Source of the DNA: Polyangium jinanense
Lineage (GTDB): Bacteria; Myxococcota; Polyangia; Polyangiales; Polyangiaceae
Reading direction: 5' to 3'
Assembly: GCF_028435365.1 (NCBI RefSeq)
Contig: NZ_JAGTJJ010000012.1
Span: forward strand, 1 to 64,000
Length of the DNA: 64,000 nucleotides
Made by a program: the position numbers and the translations under genes. The notes beneath the pieces were generated by a model, which saw only the letters and a list, made by a program, of their open reading frames with translations, was not told where the DNA came from and searched no databases. Below, one piece after another: positions 1 through 8,636 of the stretch (positions are counted from its first letter, which is position 1; every line of letters begins with the position of its first letter).

Positions 1-97
1 CGGTTTCTCGGCCCTCGGTCCAGGCCGTGCCTGGTCCGGGGTGCAGGGGGCGGACAGCCCCCTGCTGGGGTGCGGGGCAAAGCCCCGCTCCGCCCCC
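1..97. repeat. Partial copy of composite palindromic intergenic repeat
   Basis: The stretch downstream of the peptidase stop carries a GGGGGCGGACAGCCCCC-type inverted motif followed by GGGGC-aaa-GCCCC. The same motif order (GGGGC-TGT/GAG-GCCCC, then GGGGCaaxGCCCC) occurs at 5980-6299 and 24520-24790. Only half of the composite unit is visible because the window starts here. It lies immediately 3' of a stop codon, as a transcription-ending or mRNA-protecting structure would. Confidence 0.5.
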
Positions 98-1990
98 TCA
101 CCAGCCGCAGGTCTCGCCCTTGCTCTCCTCGCGGATCCACTTCCGCAGCGGCTCGAAGTATTCGAGGATCGCGCTTGCGTCGCCCTGGGTCTCGCCGGAG
201 ATTGCCTTCATTGCCTCTGGCCAGGGCTTGCTCGCGCCCATCGCCAGCATGGCCTTGAGCTTGTCGCCGGCTGCCTTGTTGCCGTAAATCGAGCACGTGT
301 GCAGCGGGCCCGTGTGACCGGCCGCCTTGCAGAGCGCGCGGTGGAACTGGAACTGGTAGATGTGCGCCAGGAAATATCGCGTGTAGGGCGTCCCGCCGGG
401 GACGTGGAACTTCGCGCCGGGGTCGAAATCCTTTTCGCTCCGCGGCACCGGCGCCGCGACGCCTTGGTATTTCTGGCGCAGATTCCACCACGCCTCGTTG
501 TACTTGTCCGGCGGCGTCTTGCCCGCGAAGACGTCCCAGCGCCATTGATCGATGAGCTTCCCGAACGGCAGGAAGGCGATCTTCGCGAGCGCCTGCTTCA
601 TCAGGAAGTTCGTCTCCGCTTTCGGGTTCTCCGGGGCGTCCTTGAGCAGACCGATCGTCTTCAGATACCCAGGCGTCACGCTGAGCGCGATCGTATCGCC
701 GATGCCCTCGTGGAAGCCGTCGTTCGCGCCCGATTGGAAGAGGACCGGCAGCGTGTGGTAGTAGACGTAGTAATAGTTGTGGCCGAGCTCGTGGTGGATG
801 GTGATGAAATCCTCCTCCTTCGGCTCGATGCACATCTTGATGCGAATGTCGCCGGCGTACGTGACGTCCCAGGCGCTCGCGTGGCAGACGACCTCCCGGT
901 CGCGCGGGCGCACGAACATGGAGCGCTCCCAGAACGTCTTCGGCAAGGATTCGAGGCCGAGCGACGTGAAGAATCGCTCGCCCATCTTCACCATTTCAAT
1001 CGCGTCCACCTTCTTGTCGACGAGCGCCTTCGTCACGTCGATCGACGCTTCCTTCGGGTACGGCGTGACCAGGTCGTAGAGGTTCGACCAGTCCTGCGCC
1101 CACATGTTGCCGAGCAGGTGCGCCGGGATCGGGGCCTTTGCGCCGATCTTGTCCTCGCCGTAGAGCTTGCGGAGCTTCCCGCGGACGAGGCAATGCAGCT
1201 CGTCGTAGAGCGGTTTGACCTGGGTCCACAGGCGCTCGGTGTCGGCCTCGAAGGCCTCGGGCGTCATGTCGTAGCCGGCCCGCCAGAGCGCGCCCATGTC
1301 CTTGAAGCCAATCGAGCGCGCGCCCTCGTTGCCGAGCTCGGCGTAACGCGTGTACCGCTCCTTGATCGGCGGCGCGATCGAATGCCAGCCCGTCCAGGCG
1401 TCGAGCAGCTCGTCGTACTTGCGGCTCTTCCCCATGATGTTCGACAGCTCGTCGAGGTTCAGGCATTTGCCCTCGAGCCGCGGCGGGCAGTATTTGCCCT
1501 TGCCGTAATCGGCCTCCATCGAGACGGCGATCTGCGCGAGCTCGGCGCGCTTCTTCGGGTCCGGCGGCGCGGGCAGCGTGCTCGACAGCTTGATGAGCTT
1601 GAGCTGCCGCGCGACGGGCTCGTCGAGCTTCAGGCCGTCGAACCGGGTCGCGCCCGTGATCGCCGTGCCGAGGTATTCCATGTTCGCTTCCTCGGCTGCC
1701 GCCGAGAGCGCCGTCGTATCGTCCGTGATGTACGTCTTGTTCACCCAGGCCGCGCGTGCCGAGGCGGTCCAGAGTTTCTTCAGGTCGTCGTTGACACGGA
1801 GGGTGAACCCGTGCGCCTCCTCGGCCGTGGGCGGCTTCTCGGCCGCGGGCGCCTGGGTTTGCCCCGGCTTGGCCGTCGGGGCCTGGGTCGACGTGGGCGG
1901 GGGTGGCTCGGAATTACACGCGACGACGGCGGCGGCGGCGAACGCGAGCGGGAAGGTGAGGGCGAGGGAGGCGTAGGGGCGTAGTTTCAT
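98..1990 (-). CDS. M2-family peptidyl-dipeptidase (ACE-like) lipoprotein
   Basis: Zinc metallopeptidase of family M2 (angiotensin-converting-enzyme type), expected to release dipeptides from peptide C-termini outside the cytoplasm. The 630-residue protein starts with a lipoprotein signal (hydrophobic stretch, then VVAC with Cys25) and a Pro/Ala/Thr-rich linker. The zinc motif HHELGH lies near residues 399-404, and [12 protein letters not shown] about 25 residues later supplies the third zinc ligand (EAIGD-type motif). The length is normal for bacterial M2 enzymes, so the catalytic domain looks complete. It is transcribed away from the neighbouring HAD gene and ends next to a palindromic repeat. 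The anchoring membrane (inner or outer) cannot be told from sequence. Family assignment is confident; the substrate is unknown. Confidence 0.93.
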   Translation of the reverse strand: MKLRPYASLALTFPLAFAAAAVVACNSEPPPPTSTQAPTAKPGQTQAPAAEKPPTAEEAHGFTLRVNDDLKKLWTASARAAWVNKTYITDDTTALSAAAEEANMEYLGTAITGATRFDGLKLDEPVARQLKLIKLSSTLPAPPDPKKRAELAQIAVSMEADYGKGKYCPPRLEGKCLNLDELSNIMGKSRKYDELLDAWTGWHSIAPPIKERYTRYAELGNEGARSIGFKDMGALWRAGYDMTPEAFEADTERLWTQVKPLYDELHCLVRGKLRKLYGEDKIGAKAPIPAHLLGNMWAQDWSNLYDLVTPYPKEASIDVTKALVDKKVDAIEMVKMGERFFTSLGLESLPKTFWERSMFVRPRDREVVCHASAWDVTYAGDIRIKMCIEPKEEDFITIHHELGHNYYYVYYHTLPVLFQSGANDGFHEGIGDTIALSVTPGYLKTIGLLKDAPENPKAETNFLMKQALAKIAFLPFGKLIDQWRWDVFAGKTPPDKYNEAWWNLRQKYQGVAAPVPRSEKDFDPGAKFHVPGGTPYTRYFLAHIYQFQFHRALCKAAGHTGPLHTCSIYGNKAAGDKLKAMLAMGASKPWPEAMKAISGETQGDASAILEYFEPLRKWIREESKGETCGW

Positions 1991-2029
1991 GGACCGGGCT
2001 CCGAGGTTTTGCCCGGTATAATCCGGAAA

Positions 2030-2719
2030 CTAGGCGTCGGGGAAGAGCATTGCGAAGGCGCCCGGCGAAAGAAGATTGTCGCAGACGAACGTGGCGCCGG
2101 CCTTCGCGAGTTCTCCCGGGACGAACCTGCCCGTGCCGACGGCGAGCGACTCGGCGCCGATGGCATGCGCCGCCGCGATGTCCTTGGGCGTGTCGCCGAT
2201 GACGACGACGCGGCAATCGCCCCGGTCCCTGCCGAGCTGCTCGGCGCCGCGCCGGGCGCCGGCATCGAGGATCCGGGCGCGTTCCTCGGCGTCGCAGCCG
2301 AATCCGCCGAAGGAGAAACGATCGAAGAGGCTCGCGCGGTCGAGCTTGATACGGGCGCCGTCCCGAACATTGCCCGTGCCGAGGCCGAGCGCGATGTGAG
2401 GAACACGAGCGGCTCGATCGAGGACGTGGTCGATGCCGGGGTGGGTGACGTAGCCGGTGGAGGCGGCGACCTCGGCGACGAGGGCTTCGAGGTAGGCTTC
2501 GAGGACGCGGTCGATCGAGGGTTCGTCGGCGCTCGCCCCGACGGCGTCGAGACCACGGCGGACGATGGCGCGATCGGTCATGCCGTCGAAGGAGAAGTGC
2601 GCGCACGCATCGGCCCGGCCGGTGACGCACTCGAAGGCGCGCTCCATGGAGCGACGGCCTGCCCCGCCCGTGTCGATGAGGGTGCCGTCGATGTCGAAGA
2701 GGAGGATGGTGGGTTGCAC
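2030..2719 (-). CDS. HAD-family hydrolase (phosphoglycolate phosphatase-like)
   Basis: Haloacid-dehalogenase-type phosphatase of 229 residues. Motif I is LLFDIDGTL near the N-terminus (nucleophile Asp in DIDGT), motif II is the Thr/Gly region GLGTGN, a Lys follows (RIKLDR), and motif IV is VVVIGDTPKDI. An alpha-helical cap sits between motifs I and II, as in Gph/PgmB-type enzymes. I start at the GTG 2719-2717, six codons before motif I; the in-frame sequence further upstream is low-complexity and overlaps the end of the VOC gene, so a longer start is unlikely. The substrate is not predictable; small phosphorylated metabolites are typical. It lies 76 bp downstream of the VOC gene on the same strand and may share its transcript. 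Confidence 0.88.
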   Translation of the reverse strand: MQPTILLFDIDGTLIDTGGAGRRSMERAFECVTGRADACAHFSFDGMTDRAIVRRGLDAVGASADEPSIDRVLEAYLEALVAEVAASTGYVTHPGIDHVLDRAARVPHIALGLGTGNVRDGARIKLDRASLFDRFSFGGFGCDAEERARILDAGARRGAEQLGRDRGDCRVVVIGDTPKDIAAAHAIGAESLAVGTGRFVPGELAKAGATFVCDNLLSPGAFAMLFPDA

Positions 2720-2795
2720 GGGCGGAGTATGCCAGAGACGAAGGATCGTGCTCCCCGCGGCGTGCGACCGGCTGCTCGGGAAACGAGGGCGCCGC

Positions 2796-3302
2796 TCAGG
2801 CGCGGCCGGCGCGCCGCGCGAGCTCGTGCAGGTCGGGGGCCCCGGTGGGGAGGTCGCCGGGGAAGCCCATGCAGGTGAGCTCGAGGTGATTGCCAAAGGG
2901 ATCGTAGAAATAGAGGGACGCCTGTCCGGGTGAGCCGAGCCGGCGCGGCCCTTCGGTGGCGACGCCGTTCGCTTCGAGGGCGTTTTTCATCGGGACCATG
3001 TCCTCGGCCGCGACGGCGAAGGCGATGTGCGGGTGGTCCTGCGTGGCCGCCGGCCAGCCGTGGCCCTGCGGGAAGAGGTCGATCCGAGCCGTGCCGAGCT
3101 GGATCGTGATGTGGGTGCTGCGCGCGGCGTCACCTGTGCGGCCGAGCGAGGCGAGGAGCTCGGGGGTGACGCGCATGAGGACCTTCGCGCCGAGGAGGCC
3201 GACGTAGAAACGTTCGGCGACCGCGAGATCGCCGACGGGCAACGTGAGGTGATCGATTCCGTGGATGCGGCCCGCGAAGGGGCTTTCTTGGATATCGCTC
3301 AT
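2796..3302 (-). CDS. VOC (glyoxalase/bleomycin-resistance fold) protein
   Basis: 168-residue protein of the vicinal-oxygen-chelate superfamily. The N-terminal half has the typical IDHLTLPVGDL strand and ERFYVGLLGAKV helix; the C-terminal half ends with YFYDPFGNHLELT, the strand that carries the metal-ligand Glu. His in the first strand, His in the HIAF strand and Glu in HLEL are plausible metal ligands. The ATG at 3302 is preceded by GGGGAGG at good spacing, which decides it over the longer frame. VOC members range from glyoxalases and dioxygenases to antibiotic-binding proteins; nothing here picks one. Confidence 0.87.
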   Translation of the reverse strand: MSDIQESPFAGRIHGIDHLTLPVGDLAVAERFYVGLLGAKVLMRVTPELLASLGRTGDAARSTHITIQLGTARIDLFPQGHGWPAATQDHPHIAFAVAAEDMVPMKNALEANGVATEGPRRLGSPGQASLYFYDPFGNHLELTCMGFPGDLPTGAPDLHELARRAGRA

Positions 3303-3456
3303 GATGTGACCTCCCCGAAGGGGATTCGTGAAGCCAGGGGAGGGCGACGTCCAATCGTTTCGTGCGAACGAGGATGAGCGTGGATTGTCGGTCGTTATGG
3401 ACATACCTCCGGCGAGGCAAGGGCATCACCCCGAAGTCCGGTCGACAGGGCGCAGA

Positions 3457-3760
3457 GATGAAGGCGACCATGCCGACGCGCTGTCGATCGGGCGCGGGGA
3501 TGAAGGGGACTACGTCGACGCGCTGTCGATCGGGCAGGGGGGATGAAGGCGACTACCCCGACGCGCTGTCGACAGGGCAGGGGGGATGAAGGGGACTACG
3601 TCGACGCGCTGTCGACAGGGCAGGGGGATGAAGGCGACTACCCCGACGCGCTGTCGACAGGGCGTGGGGATGAAGGCGACTACCCCGACGCCCGATCGAT
3701 CGCACGCGGGGGTGATCGTGAGAACGTCGACGCCCGATCGATCGGGCACAGGGATGACAA
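3457..3760. repeat. Tandem array of 42/43-bp units (about 7 copies)
   Basis: Units begin GATGAAGGSGACTA and contain GACGCGCTGTCGAC or GACGCCCGATCGATCG then GGGC. Unit starts are at 3457, 3499, 3542, 3585, 3627, 3669, 3711 and 3753, a period of 42 or 43. The first five are close to identical; the last two drift. Each unit has a self-complementary core (GTCGAC or CGATCG). The array lies between the stop of the TolB-like gene (3817) and the start of the VOC gene (3302). There are no unique spacers, so it is not a CRISPR. Because 43-bp steps break any reading frame, it is probably not coding. Confidence 0.9.
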
Positions 3761-3767
3761 GCGGGAG

Positions 3768-3807
3768 CCCCCTCCCTACTCCGCCGCGCGGAGAGGGAGG
3801 GAGGGGG
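3768..3807. terminator. G/C-rich hairpin after the TolB-like gene
   Basis: CTCCGC (3779-3784) pairs with GCGGAG (3788-3793) around a 3-nt loop, extended by CCTCCCT (3771-3777) against AGGGAGG (3794-3800). It lies about 10 bp past the stop of the minus-strand gene ending at 3817, so it could end or protect that transcript. There is no U-tract of a classical intrinsic terminator. A related hairpin stands beside the other 42/43-bp array at 57254-57280. Confidence 0.45.
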
Positions 3808-3816
3808 AGGGGGAGG

Positions 3817-5850
3817 TCACTTCGGGGGCTTCTGCGCGCAGAACCCGTCGATGCACTCGTCGGCCGGGTTGCAGCAGTCGGCCTTCGTGGTGCAGGCGTT
3901 GCCGGTCTCGGAGCAGGAGCCTGGCGGCGGGGGCTCGCCGCAGACGTACGCGCCGCTCGCCGGGTCCTTGACGCACTGGCCGAGGCAGCAGTCGGCGCCC
4001 GTGACGCAGGTCTCGCCCTGCTCCTTGCAAGGCTCCGGCGCCATGTACGCGTTCTCGGAGAGGCCGCAGCCCTCCTGCCCGCGCATGTAGAAGGGCGGAT
4101 GCGAGGGATCACCCGCCGTCGGCGGGTCGTCGATCGCCGTCATCCAGAGCTGCTGGCGGTTCGTGTTGACCAGCGTGTTGCCGTAGTCGCGGCGCGAGAT
4201 GAAGACGAGCCAGTAATACCCGCCCGCGCGCTGCGGCGCGAAGACCGGGTTGAAGCTCTTGTTGTCGCTGGAGGCGATGGCGAGCTTCTTCAGCTCCGTG
4301 CCGTCGGGCTTGACGAGCCAGAGGTCGCCGTTGCCCGTCGAGCGCGAGCCGGACGTGGGGCGGCCGAACGCGATATACTGGCTGTCGGACGTGAAGCTCG
4401 GGTACGCCGGGCGTCCGCTGCCCGCGGCCTGCGAGACGATGGGCTGGACGTTGCTGACCGTGACGCCGTCGGCCGCGACGTCGCCCGCGGCGAGGTAGCC
4501 GCTCGACGCGTCGAAGACCCAGCCGCCGCCGCCGAGGCCACAGATGGCCGCGACCTTGTTCCCGTCCGGCGACCACGCCGGCTCGCCGCAGCCGGTGCCC
4601 ATGGCGTTGCTGTTGAGCACGGCGCCGCCGGCCGCGTTGACGATGCGCAGGATGGCGTTGCTCGGGTTCAAGGCCGCGTCGTTGCTGACGAGGATCTTGT
4701 CACTCGTGTGGTTGAAGGCGCTGAACGTGCCGCCGAGGCCAGAGCCGGGCGGGATCGCGCCGTATTGCGCCGGGACCTGCGTGAGGTCGACCGTGATCTG
4801 CGGGAAGGGCGAGCCCGTGTCGAGCGTGGCCATCATCGTCTTGCCGTCACGGCTGACGCTGTGGCAGCCCCAGCAGCCGCCGGGGTTGAAGAACTCCTCG
4901 GGCGTGGCGGAGTCGGGCTTGATCTTGAGGATGCGGCCGTTCGAATTGCCGCCGCAGGCGCCGGGCAGCTCCCAGTAATACACGGCGCCGCGGACGCGGC
5001 CCTGCGCGACGTGCCAGACCTGGCTCGTGGGCGCATACGCGCCGCCGCCGGGCGCGAGGCGCGAGAGCTGCACCATGATCGGGTCGCTCTGCGCGCCCGT
5101 GCCGGAGGAGCCGATGTACTCCCAGTCTTTCTGGTCCATCAGATACCGAGCCGGCGCGCCGGTCTGGAAGTACGAGACGTACTCCATGTGCTTCTCGGTG
5201 ATCTTGAGGCGGTAGATCTCGGTGCCGGAGGCGCCGTTCCACTGCATCTCGGGCGCGAGGACGCCGAGCGGGAAGACGGTGTCGTGGTACGGGTAGACGA
5301 TCGACATGCCCGGGTCAGGGCCGATGGGGTTGTCGAAGGCCGCCTGCTGCGCAGGATCGAGGCCCGCCCCGTTGACGGTCTTCTTGACGTTGACCGTGAC
5401 GTTGGTGTTCGCCACGGCGTTGCTGAGCTTCGCCGTGAGGACGCCGGTGCCGCCAACATTGCCGGTCGGCATGAAGGTCGCGCCGGTCATGTCGCCGATG
5501 TCCGGCCGCTCGTAGACCCACGAGACGAGGTTCGTCACGTCCTGGCCAGCCTGGGTCTTCACGGTGAAGATCTGGGTCGGCTTGTTGAGGTCGATGACGT
5601 TCAGCGTGGGGTTGAGGGGCGTGATGATGAGCGCCTGGACGTTCGGGTCGCCCCCATTGCCGCCCGAGCCGCAGTTGAAGAGACAGCCGCCTTCGCCGCC
5701 CCCTCCCCCCTGACTGGTGCTGGTGCTGCCCCAGTCGCCGGCGTCGCCGCCGTCGCCTCCATTGTTCGAGCTGGTGGCGCCGCAGCCATAAGCGAACATC
5801 GCCGCGCCGAGCGAGCTCACGATACCAAGGAATGCAAAGCGTCCGCGCAT
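3817..5850 (-). CDS. Lipoprotein with CxxCH motif and TolB-like propeller
   Basis: Predicted 677-residue surface lipoprotein (signal ending AYGC, Cys23) with an Asn/Gly/Ser-rich linker. A haem-binding CWGCH motif near residue 325, in the context GCWGCHSVSRDGK, is typical of a myxobacterial group with a c-type CxxCH followed by PD40/TolB-like beta-propeller repeats; propeller-like strands such as WSPDGNKVA and PSFTSDSQYIAF follow. The C-terminal 65 residues are Cys-rich with two six-Cys modules (CVTGADCCLGQC; CTTKADCCNPADEC). The ATG at 5850 has GGGAG at 6 nt; sequence further upstream is palindromic repeat, so longer starts are rejected. Whether the single CxxCH really holds haem is inference, and the function is unknown. 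Confidence 0.8.
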   Translation of the reverse strand: MRGRFAFLGIVSSLGAAMFAYGCGATSSNNGGDGGDAGDWGSTSTSQGGGGGEGGCLFNCGSGGNGGDPNVQALIITPLNPTLNVIDLNKPTQIFTVKTQAGQDVTNLVSWVYERPDIGDMTGATFMPTGNVGGTGVLTAKLSNAVANTNVTVNVKKTVNGAGLDPAQQAAFDNPIGPDPGMSIVYPYHDTVFPLGVLAPEMQWNGASGTEIYRLKITEKHMEYVSYFQTGAPARYLMDQKDWEYIGSSGTGAQSDPIMVQLSRLAPGGGAYAPTSQVWHVAQGRVRGAVYYWELPGACGGNSNGRILKIKPDSATPEEFFNPGGCWGCHSVSRDGKTMMATLDTGSPFPQITVDLTQVPAQYGAIPPGSGLGGTFSAFNHTSDKILVSNDAALNPSNAILRIVNAAGGAVLNSNAMGTGCGEPAWSPDGNKVAAICGLGGGGWVFDASSGYLAAGDVAADGVTVSNVQPIVSQAAGSGRPAYPSFTSDSQYIAFGRPTSGSRSTGNGDLWLVKPDGTELKKLAIASSDNKSFNPVFAPQRAGGYYWLVFISRRDYGNTLVNTNRQQLWMTAIDDPPTAGDPSHPPFYMRGQEGCGLSENAYMAPEPCKEQGETCVTGADCCLGQCVKDPASGAYVCGEPPPPGSCSETGNACTTKADCCNPADECIDGFCAQKPPK

Positions 5851-5979
5851 GCCCATCTCCCGGTGTGGGTCGCCGGCCGTGCCTGGCGGGCGAGAAGCCG
5901 CAAGATACCACTGAGCGGAGGAGCTCTGCAGGGCGAAGTGGCAATTTTCCGGCGGAGAGGGCCAGTACGCCGAGCAGAG

Positions 5980-6299
5980 CCGTCGCGCCGGGGCGCTGCC
6001 CCGGACCCCGCGGGGGCTGTTCGCCCCTCGACCCGAACCAGCGCAAGCGCTGGACTCGTGGTGGAAGAACTGCGCTTCGCGCAGTTCTTCCAACGGGCCC
6101 GTTGGACCGCGTCGCCCATCGACAGGGCAGCGCGGCTGTCTTGCTTGGCAGGGTGGTGGGTGGTCTTGACTCGGCCTGTTCGATGAACTGCGCATCGCGC
6201 AGTTCATCGACCCCGGGTCCAGCGCTTGCGCTGGTCCAGGTCCAGGGGCGGAGAGCCCCTGGTGGGGCCTGGGGCAACGCCCCAGCGCAACGGCCCCCG
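5980..6299. repeat. Composite palindromic repeat, locus B
   Basis: An ordered set of hairpins fills the gap upstream of the TolB-like gene. It runs GGGGCGCTGCCCC; GGGGGCTGTTCGCCCC; CCAGCGCAAGCGCTGG; a stem GAAGAACTGCGC/GCGCAGTTCTTC; a spacer containing GGTGGTCTTGAC; a stem GATGAACTGCGC/GCGCAGTTCATCG; CCAGCGCTTGCGCTGG; GGGGCGGAGAGCCCC; GGGGCAACGCCCC. The left and right halves are rough inverted copies. The whole locus is nearly the reverse complement of 24520-24790. It abuts the stop codon of the gene ending at 6300. Confidence 0.8.
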
Positions 6300-7115
6300 T
6301 CAGCGGGAGGTGCGGCGGCGAAGCGCGAAGGCGGCGCCGAGGAGCAGGGCTGCGAGGGGCGCGCCGGAGGAGGGGGCGGGGAGGCCGGCGACGCGGCAGC
6401 CGCAGCCACCTTGCTTGGGGGCTTCGGCGGGGGGCGCCTCGGTGGGCGTCTCGCCCGTGGCTGCGGGCTCCGTGGGCGCCTCGGCGGCGGCGGCGGCGGG
6501 CTCGCCTTCCTTCTTTTCGGCCGAGGCGTCGTCCTTCTTCTCCTCGGTGGGCTTCTTCTTCTTTTCGCCTGCGAAGACGATGGCGCGACGATCGACGACG
6601 GGGTTGTCGCCCTTCAGGATGAGCTTGATGGTCTGGCCCATCTGGGCGCCGTCGGTCTGGCGGGTGATCTTGAGGTCGTATTCGCCGGCCTCGAAGCCCT
6701 TGTCACGACGGATCACGAAGTCGAACTTCGTGATGTTGAAGACCTTGCCGCTCGCGTCGGAGAAACCGACGTCCATGCTCTCGTTGATGCTCGGCTGGTT
6801 CTTCAGCGGGAGCTTTGTGAGCAGCGGGCGCTCGGGGGACTGGTCCGTGAGCGAGCGCTCGTAGAGCACGGTGGGCGTGAAGCTGAAGATCATCGGGATG
6901 TACGCGATGTCCGGCTTTGCCCCGTAGTTGATGGTGAAGTTCAGCTTCCACTTGCCGTTGACCTCCTCGGGCTCGCGCGTGGCGAGGGCGACGGTGCCTG
7001 CGGCGCGCGCGTCGGTCGGCGCGAAGAGCACGAATGCGAGCGCGAGGGCGGCGAAGAGCGCGCGGAGGATCGCCGCACGACGAGGCTGTGGCTGCAATGC
7101 GAGCGCTGATTTCAT
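6300..7115 (-). CDS. Secreted protein with MYXO-CTERM-type C-terminal anchor
   Basis: 271-residue exported protein of unknown function. It has an N-terminal signal peptide (hydrophobic core about residues 15-35, cleavage near ARAAG), a beta-rich domain to about residue 180, then a Lys/Glu- and Ala/Pro-rich linker. The C-terminus is GGCGCRVAG, a hydrophobic helix and RRRTSR, the tripartite pattern of the MYXO-CTERM sorting signal, whose Cys is thought to be processed for surface anchoring. It probably shares a transcript with the lipoprotein gene ending 29 bp upstream. The globular part resembles no family I can name. Confidence 0.78.
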   Translation of the reverse strand: MKSALALQPQPRRAAILRALFAALALAFVLFAPTDARAAGTVALATREPEEVNGKWKLNFTINYGAKPDIAYIPMIFSFTPTVLYERSLTDQSPERPLLTKLPLKNQPSINESMDVGFSDASGKVFNITKFDFVIRRDKGFEAGEYDLKITRQTDGAQMGQTIKLILKGDNPVVDRRAIVFAGEKKKKPTEEKKDDASAEKKEGEPAAAAAEAPTEPAATGETPTEAPPAEAPKQGGCGCRVAGLPAPSSGAPLAALLLGAAFALRRRTSR

Positions 7116-7144
7116 GGTGGGACCAACCTATCAGGTTCGAGGGA

Positions 7145-7774
7145 TCACGGGAACCAGAGGAGCTTGTCCTCGGCGCCCTTGTAACAATCGGCCTGGGCTT
7201 GCTCCTCGTTGTCGCCGCAGCCGCCGCCTAGGCAACTCGCGATGTCGTGGAGCGCGGAGGCGTTGTACCGCGTGGTGAACATGGCCTGCTGCGCGGGCTC
7301 GAGGCGCTTCATGGCGGCCTTGCACTCGGCGAACTCGACCTTCTCGCAGCGCGTGGCGCGGTTGCAGCGAGCGTCGATGACCTCGTCGACGCCGGGGCCG
7401 CTCATCGGGAGATCGACGAGGGCCTTGTCGTTGCACTCGGAGAGGAGGAGGGCGCGATCGGCGGCGGCGGGATCGCCGGACGCCTTGGCCTCCTCGACGC
7501 GCTCGAAGTAGCACTTCGTCATGACGCGGATGTAGGCTGCTGAGGCGGTGGGGGAGGCCGTGCGGCACTCGGTCATGCGATCCCAGGCGCCGCCCGGGCC
7601 CTCGGACTTGGCGAGGGCGTCGCACCACGCGGCCTGCGCGGTGGTGACGTCGGGCCGGTCGGGGTAGTTCGCGTTGCCGCCGCAAGCGACGATGGCAAAG
7701 CCGGTGACGAGGAGGGCCACGGCGCGGCGGGCCGTGCTCCGGCGATCCTTCGGGGTGGAACGGACGTCGTGCAT
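7145..7774 (-). CDS. Hypothetical lipoprotein
   Basis: 209 residues starting with a basic segment, a hydrophobic core and a lipobox ending IVAC (Cys31). The mature part has several Cys residues and alternating helices (SAAYIRVMTKCYFERVEEAKAS; EVIDARCNRATRCEKVEFAECKAAM), which suggests a disulphide-bonded helical domain. No family recognised. It lies 29 bp upstream of the MYXO-CTERM-type gene on the same strand, so the two may be co-expressed envelope proteins. Confidence 0.68.
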   Translation of the reverse strand: MHDVRSTPKDRRSTARRAVALLVTGFAIVACGGNANYPDRPDVTTAQAAWCDALAKSEGPGGAWDRMTECRTASPTASAAYIRVMTKCYFERVEEAKASGDPAAADRALLLSECNDKALVDLPMSGPGVDEVIDARCNRATRCEKVEFAECKAAMKRLEPAQQAMFTTRYNASALHDIASCLGGGCGDNEEQAQADCYKGAEDKLLWFP

Positions 7775-7833
7775 GGCGCGACGGTATCATGCACGCGCCG
7801 GGCGGGACGAGTTCGTCTGCTTGGATCGATGTC

Positions 7834-8073
7834 CTAGCCGCCGCGGATCCGCGCGAGCACGGCCCGCGCCGTGGTCGAGAGGCCGTCCGGATCGAGCGCC
7901 GCCTCCACGACACGTTGCCTGCGCGCGAGCTCGAATGCTTCGGCCCGGCCCGCCTCGTCGAGGTCGTGAAAGGCCGGGTGGGTTCGCACCTCGCCGAGTG
8001 GGCCGCGGGCCCGGTAGGCGCCGGCGAGGGCCTCGATCAGCGCGTCTCGGTCGTCGCCCGGGTTGCCGCTCAT
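7834..8073 (-). CDS. Small protein coupled to sigma factor
   Basis: 79-residue acidic, helix-rich cytoplasmic protein of no recognised family. Its ATG (8073-8071) overlaps the TGA of the sigma-factor gene as ATGA, which indicates translational coupling; the longer in-frame start inside the sigma gene is less likely. A small protein coupled to an ECF sigma factor could modulate it, but there is no anti-sigma zinc motif (HxxxCxxC) and no membrane helix, so that role is speculation. Confidence 0.55.
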   Translation of the reverse strand: MSGNPGDDRDALIEALAGAYRARGPLGEVRTHPAFHDLDEAGRAEAFELARRQRVVEAALDPDGLSTTARAVLARIRGG

Positions 8074-8636
8074 CGGAGCTCTGCCTCCAGGTTGACGTGG
8101 TGCTTCTCCAGGCACTCGGCGAGCAATTTGCGCGCGCGGGTGAAGTTCTGGAGGAACGTGTTGATGCGCATCCCGAGCCGCTCGGCGAGTGTCTCGTCAG
8201 GCTCGGCGCCTCCGCTCGCGAGGCGGGCCCCGAGGACCTCGGCGGGCTTGTCGGGGAGTTTTTCGTGGCAATGCGCGATGAGCTTGCGCAGGAGCGGGTC
8301 GGGGGCGCGGGGCTCGAAGGTCTCGAGGCGGGTTTCGTCGAGGTCGTCGTCTTCGACCGGCGCGAGGCGGGCGCGGCGGAGGTCGTCGATGCAGAGGTTT
8401 CGGCCGATGCGGATGGCGAGGCGGACGAGGCTGTTGGGGCGGCCGTCCGCTGCGTGGCGCGGCGCGACTTGCCAGACGCGGAGGAGGGTTTCCTGGAGGA
8501 CGGCCTCGGTGTCGACGCGGGTCGCGTAGGGCCGGAGGCTGTCACGCACGCGGCCCTCGGCGCCGGCGATCCAGCGCCCGAAGGCGTCGGCGTCGCCGGC
8601 GGCGATGGCGGGGAGGTGGACGTCGAGATCGAGCAT
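8070..8636 (-). CDS. ECF-type RNA polymerase sigma factor
   Basis: 188-residue sigma-70-family protein with region 2 (EAVLQETLLRVWQVAP, then RLAIRIGRNLCIDDLRRAR) and a region-4-like C-terminal segment (DETLAERLGMRINTFLQNFTRARKLLAECL). A loop of about 50 residues joins them, as in extracytoplasmic-function factors. The ATG at 8636 shares one base with the stop of the VIT/VWA gene (TGATG), so ribosomes likely re-initiate; a GTG one codon earlier is the alternative. Placement between a surface-type VIT/VWA protein and a tiny coupled gene suggests envelope-linked regulation. No anti-sigma factor is visible within the operon unless the membrane VIT/VWA protein plays that part. Confidence 0.82.
   Translation of the reverse strand: MLDLDVHLPAIAAGDADAFGRWIAGAEGRVRDSLRPYATRVDTEAVLQETLLRVWQVAPRHAADGRPNSLVRLAIRIGRNLCIDDLRRARLAPVEDDDLDETRLETFEPRAPDPLLRKLIAHCHEKLPDKPAEVLGARLASGGAEPDETLAERLGMRINTFLQNFTRARKLLAECLEKHHVNLEAELR

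Noticed and set aside
41..1984. Very long plus-strand open frame opposite the ACE-type gene
   Set aside because: Arg/Val/Leu/Asp-rich translation without any family motif; a mirror of a clear M2 peptidase on the other strand, as usual at this GC content.
3457..3760. CRISPR array
   Set aside because: The units are contiguous with no unique spacers, and there are no cas genes; the same holds for 57332-57590.
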